From Asticcacaulis machinosus (GTDB taxonomy: Bacteria; Pseudomonadota; Alphaproteobacteria; Caulobacterales; Caulobacteraceae): a stretch of DNA of 64,000 nt. Where the stretch lies: the NCBI RefSeq assembly GCF_028550435.1, contig NZ_JAQQKV010000001.1:1240001-1304000 (forward strand), given 5' to 3'. Under the pieces are notes generated by a model. That model was not told where the DNA came from, did no database searches, and was given only the letters and a program-made list of their open reading frames with translations. This document shows positions 7,066 through 15,720 of the stretch, piece by piece. The translations under genes and the position numbers were made by a program. Position 1 is the stretch's first letter, and each line of letters starts with the position of its first letter.

Positions 7066-8649
7066 ATGGCTCTCGATACACATATGACGTCAGATATCAC
7101 AATCACTGCCCCCATCACCGGGCGTATGGCTGAAATACTGACGCCGGATGCGCTTGCCTTTACAGCCGAACTGCATCGCCGGTTTGAGCCAAGGCGGCGG
7201 ATGCTGCTGGCGGCCCGCCTTGAGAGGCAAAAGGCCTTTGACGCCGGTGCCCTGCCCGATTTTCTGATCGAAACCCAAATCATCCGTGATGGCGACTGGC
7301 GCGTAGGGCCGATCCCCGCGGACCTGACCGATCGACGCGTTGAAATCACCGGCCCGGTTGACCGCAAGATGATCATCAATGCGCTCAATTCGGGCGCAAA
7401 GGTCTTTATGGCCGATTTCGAGGACGCCAATTCCCCGACCTTTTCAAACTGCATCGACGGCCAGATCAATCTGAAAGACCGTTGGGCGGGCACCCTGTCC
7501 TATGATGACCCGCACTCGGGCAAGGCGTACCGGCTCAGTGATACGCCCGCCACTTTGATCGTGCGGCCGCGCGGCTGGCGGCTGGAGGAGCGGCACATCT
7601 GTGTCGACGGCGCCCCTGTCTCCGGTGCCCTGTTCGATTTCGGGCTTTATATGTTCCACAGCGCCAAAGCCGCCATCGCCGCCGGTTCAGGGCCGTACTT
7701 TTACCTGCCAAAGATGGAAAGCCACCTGGAGGCCCGCCTGTGGAACGAGGTCTTTGAGTTCGCCCAAAGCGCGCTTGGCATCCCCCACGGCACCATCAAG
7801 GCCACCGTGCTGATCGAGACCCTGCCTGCCGCCTTTGAGATGGATGAGATACTCTATGAACTGCGCGATCATATGGCCGGGCTCAACTGCGGGCGCTGGG
7901 ACTATATCTTCAGCTTCATCAAAACCTTAGCGGAACATTCGGCCTTTGTGACACCCGACCGTTCCAAAATGGTCATGGGCCATGCGTTCTTGCGGGCCTA
8001 TTCACGCCAACTGATCAAGACCTGCCACCGGCGCGGGGCCTTTGCCATGGGCGGTATGGCCGCGCAGATACCGGTGAAAGGCGACCCTGCGGCCAATGAC
8101 GCCGCCTTTGCCCGCGTCCGTGCCGATAAGGAACGCGAAGCCGGTGATGGTCACGATGGCACCTGGGTCGCCCACCCCGATCTGGTGCCGGTCGCGATGG
8201 AGGTCTTTGACCGCCTGATGCCGACGCCGAACCAGCTTCATGTGTTGCGTGAGGACGTGACGACCACCCAAGTTGACCTTTTGCAGATGCACGAAGGTGC
8301 GCGCACGGAGGCGGGCCTGCGCGAAAATATCCGCGTTGGTATCCAGTACATTGAGGCGTGGCTGCGCGGTAAGGGGGCTGTGCCGCTCTATAACCTTATG
8401 GAAGATGCCGCCACCGCTGAGATTTCGCGCACGCAAGTCTGGCAATGGATCCGGCATCATGCCGCCCTTGATGACGGCAGTATCGTCACCCGCGAACGGG
8501 TGCTGGGCCTGATCGAGGATGAGATGAACGCGCTTGGGGCGTGGGGTAAGGGCCGTTTTGATGAGGCGGTGCGGCTGTTTACCGAACTGGCACTGGCCGA
8601 TACCTGCCGGGATTTCCTGACGGTTCCGGCTTACGGCCTGCTGGATTAA
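7066..8649 (+). CDS. aceB: Malate synthase A
   Basis: This enzyme condenses glyoxylate with acetyl-CoA to give malate, completing the glyoxylate bypass begun by isocitrate lyase. The family sequence is clear: RRVEITGPVDRKMIINALNS, VFMADFEDANSPTF, GLNCGRWDYIFSFIKT and a C-terminal YIEAWLRGKG/LMEDAATAEISR plug. I place the start at the ATG 7066 (MALDTHMTSD; 527 residues, against about 533 in E. coli AceB); the ATG at 7084 is also possible. The reading frame extends back to a GTG at 7015, but that part lies next to repeat DNA and has no ribosome site. The gene is separated from aceA by repeats and may have its own promoter. Confidence 0.97.
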   Translation: MALDTHMTSDITITAPITGRMAEILTPDALAFTAELHRRFEPRRRMLLAARLERQKAFDAGALPDFLIETQIIRDGDWRVGPIPADLTDRRVEITGPVDRKMIINALNSGAKVFMADFEDANSPTFSNCIDGQINLKDRWAGTLSYDDPHSGKAYRLSDTPATLIVRPRGWRLEERHICVDGAPVSGALFDFGLYMFHSAKAAIAAGSGPYFYLPKMESHLEARLWNEVFEFAQSALGIPHGTIKATVLIETLPAAFEMDEILYELRDHMAGLNCGRWDYIFSFIKTLAEHSAFVTPDRSKMVMGHAFLRAYSRQLIKTCHRRGAFAMGGMAAQIPVKGDPAANDAAFARVRADKEREAGDGHDGTWVAHPDLVPVAMEVFDRLMPTPNQLHVLREDVTTTQVDLLQMHEGARTEAGLRENIRVGIQYIEAWLRGKGAVPLYNLMEDAATAEISRTQVWQWIRHHAALDDGSIVTRERVLGLIEDEMNALGAWGKGRFDEAVRLFTELALADTCRDFLTVPAYGLLD

Positions 8650-8673
8650 TCTGCAAAAACTCTTGTTTCATAA

Positions 8674-8706
8674 GGGGCGCTTCCGCCAACGGAGGCGCCC
8701 TTTTTG
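8674..8706 (+). terminator. Rho-independent terminator after aceB
   Basis: GGGCGCTTCCG (8675-8685 region) pairs with CGGAGGCGCCC, ending at 8700, around a CCAA loop. A run of five T follows (8701-8705). It lies 25 bases after the aceB stop. Confidence 0.88.
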
Positions 8707-8765
8707 TATTGGAAAGTCTCAAATCAAAATCGATCACATGTGAAATTGACAGATCACAAAACACA

Positions 8766-8779
8766 TGTTACCGCTAACA
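8766..8779. promoter_or_regulatory. LacI-type palindrome upstream of the sigma factor gene
   Basis: TGTTACCGCTAACA has 5-base inverted arms (TGTTA/TAACA) around a CG-containing centre, the pattern bound by LacI-family repressors. It lies 176 bases upstream of the ECF sigma start and 27 bases before a second, similar site. No LacI gene is present in the window. Confidence 0.45.
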
Positions 8780-8805
8780 AAACGCCGACATCGATCATCG
8801 TATCA

Positions 8806-8819
8806 TGACACCGGTGTCG
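8806..8819. promoter_or_regulatory. Second LacI-type palindrome upstream of the sigma factor gene
   Basis: TGACACCGGTGTCG contains a perfect 12-base palindrome, GACACCGGTGTC (8807-8818), with the central CG step typical of LacI-family operators. Its centre is 40 bases from that of the first site, about four helical turns. Two operators on one face of the helix would suit cooperative repression. The rest of the 305-base gap (8650-8954) holds the aceB terminator and no gene that I can see. Confidence 0.45.
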
Positions 8820-8954
8820 ATAAAAACATAAGATCCAGTCAGGATCACTTCGGGAAGACACCAGTTCAGCCACCTAACGGCGGACTTTGACGGGAAGATG
8901 AAATTTATGACGCAGGTTTGTGTTTCAATCGATTGGTTCGGGTGAGCCCCGGCC

Positions 8955-9554
8955 ATGCGGGTCTCTACCGAGCGTGCTCTGTGGTTATCACGACATGTTT
9001 TGCCACATGAACCGGCGCTGCGCGGCTGGCTGAGCGGGCGCAAAGTTGCCGGGCTGGAAATCGACGACATCGTGCAGGAAACCTATGCCCGTCTGATCAC
9101 GGTCGAATCGGTAACGTCAATCACTAATGTACGCAATTACATGTTCCAGACCGCCTATTCGGTCATGGTCAGCCACATTCGCCGTGCCAAGGTCGTGCCC
9201 TTTCAGGCCGTCAGCGATCTCGATTATTTCGAAGCCGCCGCCCTTGAGTTTTCGCCCGAAGATCAGGTCGCCGATCGTGACGAACTGCGCCGTCTGGCGG
9301 GCGTCATCGCCACCCTGCCCGGCAAGATCCGTGAGGTCTTTATTCTGCGCCGCGTGCATGGATTATCGCAGCGCGATGTCGCTAAAACGCTGGGCTTATC
9401 GGAGAGTACAGTTGAGAAACACATGAGCCGCAGCATTTACATGCTCATGAAAATGATTTCACATGGCGGAAATGACAGTGCCCGTGCGTCAAAGGCATGG
9501 GGAGTTAAGTTGAACAAAGATCAGGCCCGGCGTGAGCGCAGACGAGACAGCTAA
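8955..9554 (+). CDS. FecI-like ECF sigma factor
   Basis: This 199-residue extracytoplasmic-function sigma factor has region 2 at about residues 35-85 (LEIDDIVQETYARL, NVRNYMFQTAYSVMVSHIRRAK). Region 4 is at about 115-170 (LPGKIREVFILRRVHGLSQRDVAKTLGLSESTVEKHMSRSI). Its 3' end overlaps the anti-sigma gene by 23 bases, a strong sign of coupled translation. In FecI systems the sigma factor is released when the TonB receptor binds substrate. Here it should switch on the STN-domain receptor gene downstream and perhaps the enzyme operon. Two LacI-type palindromes upstream suggest a second, cytoplasmic sugar signal. Confidence 0.93.
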   Translation: MRVSTERALWLSRHVLPHEPALRGWLSGRKVAGLEIDDIVQETYARLITVESVTSITNVRNYMFQTAYSVMVSHIRRAKVVPFQAVSDLDYFEAAALEFSPEDQVADRDELRRLAGVIATLPGKIREVFILRRVHGLSQRDVAKTLGLSESTVEKHMSRSIYMLMKMISHGGNDSARASKAWGVKLNKDQARRERRRDS

Positions 9555-10488
9555 GGATATCAACAAAACGGCGGCTGATTGGGTCGCGCGGCTGGATCGG
9601 GGTGCCTTATCACCGCAGGACGATCATGCTCTTGAGGCGTGGTTGGCGGGCGATCCCCGCCGCGCCGGTGCATTTGCGCGCGCGCAGGCCGTCTCGATGG
9701 TGTCTGAGCGCGCTCAGGCGCTGGGAACCCGCTTTGATGTCACCAAGTTTGCCCCGCAACCCATCATTTCACGCCGTCAGATGATGTGGGGTGGCGGGCT
9801 GGCCGCCGGTTTGGCCGCCGCCGGTATCGGGGCCCTTGCCCTAAACCACGGTCAGATTTTTGAAACCCGTCGCGGGGAAATGAAGGTTATTCCCTTATCG
9901 GATGGCTCCGTCATCAGTCTGAATACCGCGTCAAAGGTCAAGATCAGTTTCAGTTCGGCTCAGCGTCTGGTGCACCTGATCGATGGCGAGGCCCTGTTCG
10001 ATGTCGCCAAAGACGCCGCCCGACCGTTTATCGTCAAGGCCGCAGATGCCACCGTCCGCGCCATCGGTACCAGCTTTACCGTGCAAAAGCTTGCGACCGC
10101 CCCGCTGTTGGTCATGGTGCGCGAAGGCGTGGTCGAGCTTAGCGACCGCCAGTCCGGCACTTTACGGCTGACCGCCAATACGCTGGCCCGCGCTGATGAC
10201 AAGACCCTGACCAAAGCCCCCCTGCCCGCCGATAAGGTCGAGCGGGCGCTGGCATGGCGCGAAGGGCGGATCGCGTTTGAGGGCCAGAGTTTGAGCGAAG
10301 CCATTTCGACCTTTGCCCGCTACAGCGATACCCGTATTGTGATTGACGATCCGGCGATCGCGCGCGAAGAAATCACCGGCCTGTTTCAATCGACCGACCC
10401 GGTGGGCTTTGCGCAAGCCGTGGCGCTCAGTTTCGACCTGAGTGCAGAGGTCAGCGAAAATCAGGTGCGTCTACGCCGCAAATCCTGA
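9532..10488 (+). CDS. FecR-family anti-sigma factor / sigma regulator
   Basis: This 318-residue inner-membrane protein relays the receptor signal to the adjacent sigma factor. It has an N-terminal DUF4880-type cytoplasmic domain (DWVARLDRGALSPQDDHALEAWL) and one membrane helix at about residues 85-107 (a Gly/Ala-rich stretch after RRQMMWG). The periplasmic FecR domain comes next (GSVISLNTASKVKISFSSAQRLVHLIDGEALFDV), followed by a C-terminal DUF4974-type module that contacts the receptor's STN domain. It starts with GTG at 9532, inside the sigma gene. Confidence 0.93.
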   Translation: MSADETAKDINKTAADWVARLDRGALSPQDDHALEAWLAGDPRRAGAFARAQAVSMVSERAQALGTRFDVTKFAPQPIISRRQMMWGGGLAAGLAAAGIGALALNHGQIFETRRGEMKVIPLSDGSVISLNTASKVKISFSSAQRLVHLIDGEALFDVAKDAARPFIVKAADATVRAIGTSFTVQKLATAPLLVMVREGVVELSDRQSGTLRLTANTLARADDKTLTKAPLPADKVERALAWREGRIAFEGQSLSEAISTFARYSDTRIVIDDPAIAREEITGLFQSTDPVGFAQAVALSFDLSAEVSENQVRLRRKS

Positions 10489-10620
10489 CCTGATAAGGAT
10501 CCGCGCAATAAGGTTAAAAAAGTTTTGCCACCCCATAGCGGAAATAACCGGCACCCAGCGTCTAGGTTTCAGAAGTTCGCGAGCCTTTCATAAAGCGAAC
10601 TGAAAAAGAGGAAACCAAGG

Positions 10621-13600
10621 ATGAGACATTCGAGAAAGTCGCTGCTGCTGGTCGGCGCGACCGCCATAGGGCTGGTGTTTGGAACAGGCGCCTATGCGGG
10701 GGCCAAAACCTTCAACGTGCCGGCCGAAGAGGCGGTCAAGACCATTCCGGAATTTGCCCGTCAGGCCGGTGTGCAGATCATCGCCCCCGCCGGTCGCCTG
10801 AAGGGCATCCAGACCCGCGCCGTGTCCGGCAATCTGGAACCGCGCGCCGCCCTTAATCAACTGATCGCCAATACCGGCCTCGAAGTCGCCTCAGACAATG
10901 GCAAGGTAATTTCGCTGCGGGCGCGGGACGCGGCAAGCGTCACGACCGCCGCCACCCCCGCCCTGGCCCAAAGTGCAGGCGATGCCGCCGAACCGGAGCC
11001 GGAAACAGAACCGCAAACGGTTGTGGTCACCGGCTCGCGTCTGGCCAATCGCGGCTTCAAGGCCCCAACACCCGTCACTGTTGTCGATGCCGAAGAGGTC
11101 AAGCTGACCGGCACCCAGAACGTTGAAACCCTGCTCAATTCCACACCGCAGTTTATCGGCTCCCAAAACAACGGCCCGACCGCCAATACGGTTCCGGGCG
11201 GTACGGCCACACTCAATATGCGCGGTTTTGGCGCCCAGCGTAATCTGGTGCTGGTCAATGGCCGCCGCTTTGCGATTTCCGGCACCGATCAGGTCACCGA
11301 CATCAACACCATCCCCGCCGCCCTGATTAAGCGCACCGAAGTCGTCACCGGCGGCTCTTCGGCGGTCTATGGCTCCGATGCCATCACCGGCGTCGTCAAC
11401 TTCATCATGCGTGACGATTTCGATGGCGCGGAAATCAGCGTCCAGCGTCGCTGGGATCAGCCAACCAGCACCCCCACCCATACGGTTGACCTGACACTTG
11501 GTGGTAATTTTGCCGACGACAAAGGCAATGCCGTCGTGTCGCTCAACTATCTGGATCGCGGCTCGATCACCCGCGGCGAGCGCGGCGATTTTGCGTACCT
11601 GTCGCTGTCAGACGGCTGCGTTACCTCCGCGAGCTGGAGCGAGACCCAGCCCGGAACCCCGCTCAGTGTGCCGTCCGGCCAGACCTGCCTGAGCGCGGGC
11701 GGCCGTCCGGGTCTGATCGCGGGCGGGTCGGGTGACATCCCCAATGGCCGTTTCTTTGGCATACCGACCTATGGTTCGGCCCAGTCCAATGCCGGTCTTG
11801 ATGCGGCCTTGCTGGCGGCGGGCCTGCAAAGTGCAGGAGCACGCGGTTTTACCTTTGGCGACACCGGCACTCAGGCCCGTCCGGCCCTGACACCGCAGGA
11901 TGATTTCAACCTTGGTCCCGCCAACTACCTGATCATCCCCCAGCGCCGCTGGATGATCAACAGCTTCATTGACTATGAGTTCAACGAAAAAGTCACCGGC
12001 TATGTCGAGGCCCATTTCTCGAACAATGTCGTCAACATGCAGCTCGCGCCGACCAACATTAACGGCAACTTCCTGATCAATATTAACAATCCGTATCTGT
12101 CGACCCAGATGCAGGAAGTCGCCCGCCAGCTCGATCTGCGTGAAACCGGCACCACCAATATCACTCAGGGCACCGCGACCTTTTCGACCACGCCGGGCGA
12201 TGGTCTGGCCGTGCTTGGGATCGGGCGGCGTCTGGCCGAGGTCGGCAACCGCTTCAACTCATCCGAACGCAATGTGTTCCGCACCGCCTTTGGTCTGCGC
12301 GGCAATCTGGGCAGCGTGTCCGAAGGGTTCTTACGCAACCTCAGCTACGACACCTATTATTCCTATGCCCGCACCCAGAACACCGACAGCCAGAAAGGCA
12401 GCGTCTCACGCAGCCGCTTTGCGCAATCATTGCTGTCGGTCGGTGGGGCAGCCCCCGTGCTGAACGTCTTTGGCCCCAATATCTCTGAGGCCGGGGCCGC
12501 CGCCATTGCCATCAACTCAACCAACGTCCAGGTCGCCGAACAGCAGGTTCTGGCCGCCAATATCGCCGGTGAAGCCTTTGACCTTCCGGCAGGGCCGGTC
12601 GATTTCAACGCCGGTTTTGAGTGGCGCTATAATTACGCCAAATATACCCCGGACACCTTCCTGTCGTCAGGTGACGTGTCCGGCTTCAATGCCGCCAAAC
12701 CGACCGCGGGCAGCACGATTGTGCGTGAAATCTTTGGTGAAGTGCGCGCCCCCATTCTGGCCGATGCGCCCTTTGCCAAGCGCCTGAACATCAACGGGGC
12801 CTTCCGCTATTCGGATTACAACCTCGAAGGGGTTGGCGGTGTATGGACTTACTCCGTCGGGGCCGAATGGCAGCCGATTGATGATGTTGCCGTAAGGAGC
12901 CAGTTCCAGCACGCCATCCGCGCGCCAAACGTGGGTGAACTGTACGGCGGTCAATCGCTGAACTTTGCCTCTGCCACCGATCCGTGCTCCAGCCGCGCCC
13001 CCGTAGCCCAGCAAACCCAGGCCGTACGCGATGTCTGCGTTGCCACGGGTGTGCCCGTCTCAGCCGTGTTCGGCACCGGCGTCCAGCCCAACACCATCAT
13101 CGGCAACACCATTGGCGGCAATCCGATGGTCGGGGAAGAAGAGTCAGACACCTATACGTTTGGTCTGATCTTCACACCGCGCGCCGTGCCCGGTCTGGCG
13201 GTCAGCGTCGACTGGTTCAGCATCGAGCTTGAAGGTGCCATCGCGCCGCTCGGCGGCGGCCTGCAAAACACGCTTGATCTGTGTTACCGCATCATCGGCA
13301 GCGCATCGAGCGAGTTCTGTCAGGGCATTACCCGCAACCCGGTCACCGGTGAAATCACCGGCCCGAACTATGTGGCGACCACCAATGCCAATACCGGCGG
13401 CCTTAAAACCTCCGGTATCGACCTCAATGGCCGGTACGGCTTTGGTATCGACTGGGGCCTGTTCGACGGCGGCAGCCGGATTGAGCTGAGCGCCAACTGG
13501 ACCTATACCGAAGAGTTCACCGGCACCCCGCTGCAGGCCCGGCCGAACCTGACCAACGAATGTGTCGGCGCCTATGGCCCGACCTGCGGCCAGCCGATCC

Positions 13601-13956
13601 CGGAATGGAAAGGCGTGTCGCGCGTCACCTGGCGCAACGGCCCGCTGACCCTAAGTTTACGCGACCGCTACATCGGTGAGGTTACCCGCGACAACTACCT
13701 GCTACCGCTGCGTTCAGGCGGCACGCCGCCCGCGCTTAACACCATCACCAATCCGGTGCTGGACGGGCAGCATTATCTGGATATGTCGTTTGCCTATAAG
13801 CTACCCCAAAACGTCGAAGTCTACGGCGGTATCAACAACCTGAGCGACGAAGCCCCGCCTGTGGTCGGCAGCGCTCAGGCCAATGCCAATACCTGGACGG
13901 CGACCTATGATGTCGAAGGCCGGGTCTACTATCTCGGGATGAATCTCAGATTCTGA
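10621..13956 (+). CDS. TonB-dependent transducer receptor with STN domain
   Basis: This 1111-residue outer-membrane receptor imports a substrate and also signals to FecR. Residues 1-26 are a signal peptide. An STN (secretin/TonB short N-terminal) domain follows at about 28-102 (FNVPAEEAVKTIPEFARQAG...). Then come an acidic linker, a TonB box near 133-140 (QTVVVTGSR), the plug (about 150-265, with GGSSAVYGSDAITGVVNF) and a 22-strand barrel ending in the usual aromatic residue (NLRF). AGAGG-type ribosome site is at 10608-10613, and a GTTCGC/GCGAAC inverted repeat lies at 10575-10600. Position between fecIR and pectin-type hydrolases suggests uptake of pectic oligosaccharides; the ligand is inferred. 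Confidence 0.94.
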   Translation: MRHSRKSLLLVGATAIGLVFGTGAYAGAKTFNVPAEEAVKTIPEFARQAGVQIIAPAGRLKGIQTRAVSGNLEPRAALNQLIANTGLEVASDNGKVISLRARDAASVTTAATPALAQSAGDAAEPEPETEPQTVVVTGSRLANRGFKAPTPVTVVDAEEVKLTGTQNVETLLNSTPQFIGSQNNGPTANTVPGGTATLNMRGFGAQRNLVLVNGRRFAISGTDQVTDINTIPAALIKRTEVVTGGSSAVYGSDAITGVVNFIMRDDFDGAEISVQRRWDQPTSTPTHTVDLTLGGNFADDKGNAVVSLNYLDRGSITRGERGDFAYLSLSDGCVTSASWSETQPGTPLSVPSGQTCLSAGGRPGLIAGGSGDIPNGRFFGIPTYGSAQSNAGLDAALLAAGLQSAGARGFTFGDTGTQARPALTPQDDFNLGPANYLIIPQRRWMINSFIDYEFNEKVTGYVEAHFSNNVVNMQLAPTNINGNFLININNPYLSTQMQEVARQLDLRETGTTNITQGTATFSTTPGDGLAVLGIGRRLAEVGNRFNSSERNVFRTAFGLRGNLGSVSEGFLRNLSYDTYYSYARTQNTDSQKGSVSRSRFAQSLLSVGGAAPVLNVFGPNISEAGAAAIAINSTNVQVAEQQVLAANIAGEAFDLPAGPVDFNAGFEWRYNYAKYTPDTFLSSGDVSGFNAAKPTAGSTIVREIFGEVRAPILADAPFAKRLNINGAFRYSDYNLEGVGGVWTYSVGAEWQPIDDVAVRSQFQHAIRAPNVGELYGGQSLNFASATDPCSSRAPVAQQTQAVRDVCVATGVPVSAVFGTGVQPNTIIGNTIGGNPMVGEEESDTYTFGLIFTPRAVPGLAVSVDWFSIELEGAIAPLGGGLQNTLDLCYRIIGSASSEFCQGITRNPVTGEITGPNYVATTNANTGGLKTSGIDLNGRYGFGIDWGLFDGGSRIELSANWTYTEEFTGTPLQARPNLTNECVGAYGPTCGQPIPEWKGVSRVTWRNGPLTLSLRDRYIGEVTRDNYLLPLRSGGTPPALNTITNPVLDGQHYLDMSFAYKLPQNVEVYGGINNLSDEAPPVVGSAQANANTWTATYDVEGRVYYLGMNLRF

Positions 13957-13965
13957 TCCGATATG

Positions 13966-14007
13966 CGGAAGGCGGGATACCCTTTTACTCCCTGTACCCG
14001 TCTTCCG
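13966..14007 (+). other. Strong hairpin after the receptor gene
   Basis: CGGAAGGCGGGATAC (13966-13980) pairs with GTACCCGTCTTCCG (13994-14007) with one bulge and one G-T pair. It begins 10 bases after the receptor stop. No T run follows, so it is more likely a 3' end-stabilising structure than a complete terminator. The true terminator lies at 14124-14154. Confidence 0.5.
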
Positions 14008-14022
14008 TGTCTTACTTTTGTC

Positions 14023-14066
14023 GCGCATCTTGATCCCAAAACCGCCAACACTTTTGGGGATGCGCT
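14023..14066. repeat. GCGCATC...GATGCGC dispersed repeat, copy 1
   Basis: GCGCATCTTGATCCCAAAAC opens the unit and CTTTTGGGGATGCGCT closes it. The ends are inverted (GCGCATC/GATGCGC) and an inner pair (CCCAAAA/TTTTGGGG) completes the fold. Copies 2 and 3 are at 53897-53941 and 59098-59141. Similar sequences are common between genes in alphaproteobacteria. Confidence 0.7.
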
Positions 14067-14123
14067 CAGTTTTTTTGAACCCGCCAGAGCCGGGTCCTCC
14101 CGCGGTTCTGCGTAAACTCATAT

Positions 14124-14154
14124 ATCCGGCGGGCGGTGCCTGCCGGATTTTTTT
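14124..14154 (+). terminator. Rho-independent terminator between receptor and enzyme operon
   Basis: ATCCGGC (14124-14130) pairs with GCCGGAT (14142-14148), and seven T follow through 14154. It separates the receptor gene from the GH28 gene. The enzymes therefore either use their own promoter in the 60 bases that follow or depend on read-through. Confidence 0.8.
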
Positions 14155-14214
14155 CATATGGTTTAAGTGTGAATTGTGCGGGATAGTCACAGCATAAAAA
14201 AAGAGGAAACCCCA

Positions 14215-15720
14215 GTGACACAAGTTTCAAGACGCCGCTTTGGTGCCGGTGCCACAGCTTTTGCAGGCACCCTTTCGCTGCCCGGTTTAAGTCATGCCGC
14301 CACCTGCCAGATGCCGGACTGGGCGGTGAAACTGCGTGCCGACCTTGAGCGGATGGCCAAGGATTTGACCGCCCGACTTAAGCCGTGGAAGGGGCCGGAT
14401 CTGGTCGTCACGCCTGAAGATCATGGCTATACCGGCGGCTTGGCCACAAAGGCCATTCAGGCGGCGATTGACGATGTGGCGGCACGCGGTGGCGGCACGG
14501 TCAGGCTCACTAAGGGCGATTATGTTTCCGGCACAATCGACCTGAAATCCAATATCCGCTTTGAAGTGGCTAAGGGGGCGCGCCTGCTGGGCAGTCTTGA
14601 TCTCAATGACTACCCTGAGCGGATCGCTAAACGGCTGACGGTGCAGGACACCAATATGGGCATGAACCAGTCCCTGATCTTTGGTGAGGGCCTGACCAAT
14701 ATCTCGATCTGCGGCGACGGCGAAATCGATGGGCGCGGCTCAAAAGAAAACTTTCCGGGCCTTGAGACCATTCACGGCACACCGGGGCGGCCGTTTGTCA
14801 TCCGTATCATCGACTGCCAGAAGGTGCATATCCGCGACATTACCCTAAAAGACTCGCCGTGCTGGATGCAGAACTATCTTAACTGCGACGATTTGTTGAT
14901 TGAGCATATCAAGGTCGAAAATCAGGCTAATTTCAACAATGACGGCCTTGATATCGACGGCTGCCGTCATGTCATCGTGCGCCACTGCTACATAAGCTCC
15001 GGCGATGATGCCATGTGCTTTAAAGGTGCGGCCCAAAGTCCGGGTGAGAACATTCTGGTTGAGCACTCCACGTTCTTTACGTCCTGCAACGCGGTGAAAC
15101 TGGGTACGGACAGCCAGAGCACCTTCCGCAACGTCTTTGTCCGGCATTGCCTTATCGGCGGGGTCAGTGAAGACATGCGCCGCGTCAAGGTGGTGGGGGC
15201 GGATTCCGGCGTGGCCTGGAAAATGGTCGACGGCGGCACGGCGGAAAATTTGCTGGTCAGCGATGTCAAAATCATCCGCGCCCGCAGTCCGATCTTTATG
15301 CGGCTGGAAAAGCGCGGACGGGTCAAGCCCGGCGATCCGCCCGCCCCGATCGGGACTTTGCGGCGCGTGGTGTTTGAGCGTATCACTGGTGAGAATTGCG
15401 GCCCGCGCGGGTCGTACTTTATCGGCATCCCTGAAAAGAGCATCGAAGATGTCGTCATCCGCGATTTTAAGGTCGCTCAGAACCCAAGCACCAAAACTGT
15501 ACTGGTGGAGACGGCGATTGGTGAGATGTATGGCGCATACCCTGATCCGCATATGATTGACGGTATCGGTGATGCGCCCGCCTACGGCCTTTGGGCGCGG
15601 CATATAACGGGCCTGACCTTGATCGACTATAAGGTCACCCCGGCCGGCGCTGATCCACGCCCCGAATATGTCATTAAAACTAATGCCAGAAAGACTAAAA
15701 TAAGCGGAGTGTGCCTGTGA
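14215..15720 (+). CDS. GH28 polygalacturonase/rhamnogalacturonase-like enzyme
   Basis: This probable exported pectin-backbone hydrolase has 501 residues from the GTG at 14215, chosen for AGAGGAAA just upstream; the frame is open to 14176. A Tat signal (SRRRF, cleavage near LSHA) sends it out folded. The right-handed beta-helix carries GH28 landmarks: N241-N-D243 (usually NTD), G-D264-D265, and R323-V-K325 (usually RIK). The SHG motif is replaced around SCNAVKLGTDS, as in bacterial rhamnogalacturonan-side members. Exo or endo action cannot be decided. Its stop overlaps the GTG of the GH43 gene, making a three-enzyme operon. Confidence 0.88.
   Translation: MTQVSRRRFGAGATAFAGTLSLPGLSHAATCQMPDWAVKLRADLERMAKDLTARLKPWKGPDLVVTPEDHGYTGGLATKAIQAAIDDVAARGGGTVRLTKGDYVSGTIDLKSNIRFEVAKGARLLGSLDLNDYPERIAKRLTVQDTNMGMNQSLIFGEGLTNISICGDGEIDGRGSKENFPGLETIHGTPGRPFVIRIIDCQKVHIRDITLKDSPCWMQNYLNCDDLLIEHIKVENQANFNNDGLDIDGCRHVIVRHCYISSGDDAMCFKGAAQSPGENILVEHSTFFTSCNAVKLGTDSQSTFRNVFVRHCLIGGVSEDMRRVKVVGADSGVAWKMVDGGTAENLLVSDVKIIRARSPIFMRLEKRGRVKPGDPPAPIGTLRRVVFERITGENCGPRGSYFIGIPEKSIEDVVIRDFKVAQNPSTKTVLVETAIGEMYGAYPDPHMIDGIGDAPAYGLWARHITGLTLIDYKVTPAGADPRPEYVIKTNARKTKISGVCL

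Noticed and set aside
14845-15603. 252-codon minus-strand frame
   Set aside because: Antisense of the GH28 gene, which has an intact beta-helix sequence.
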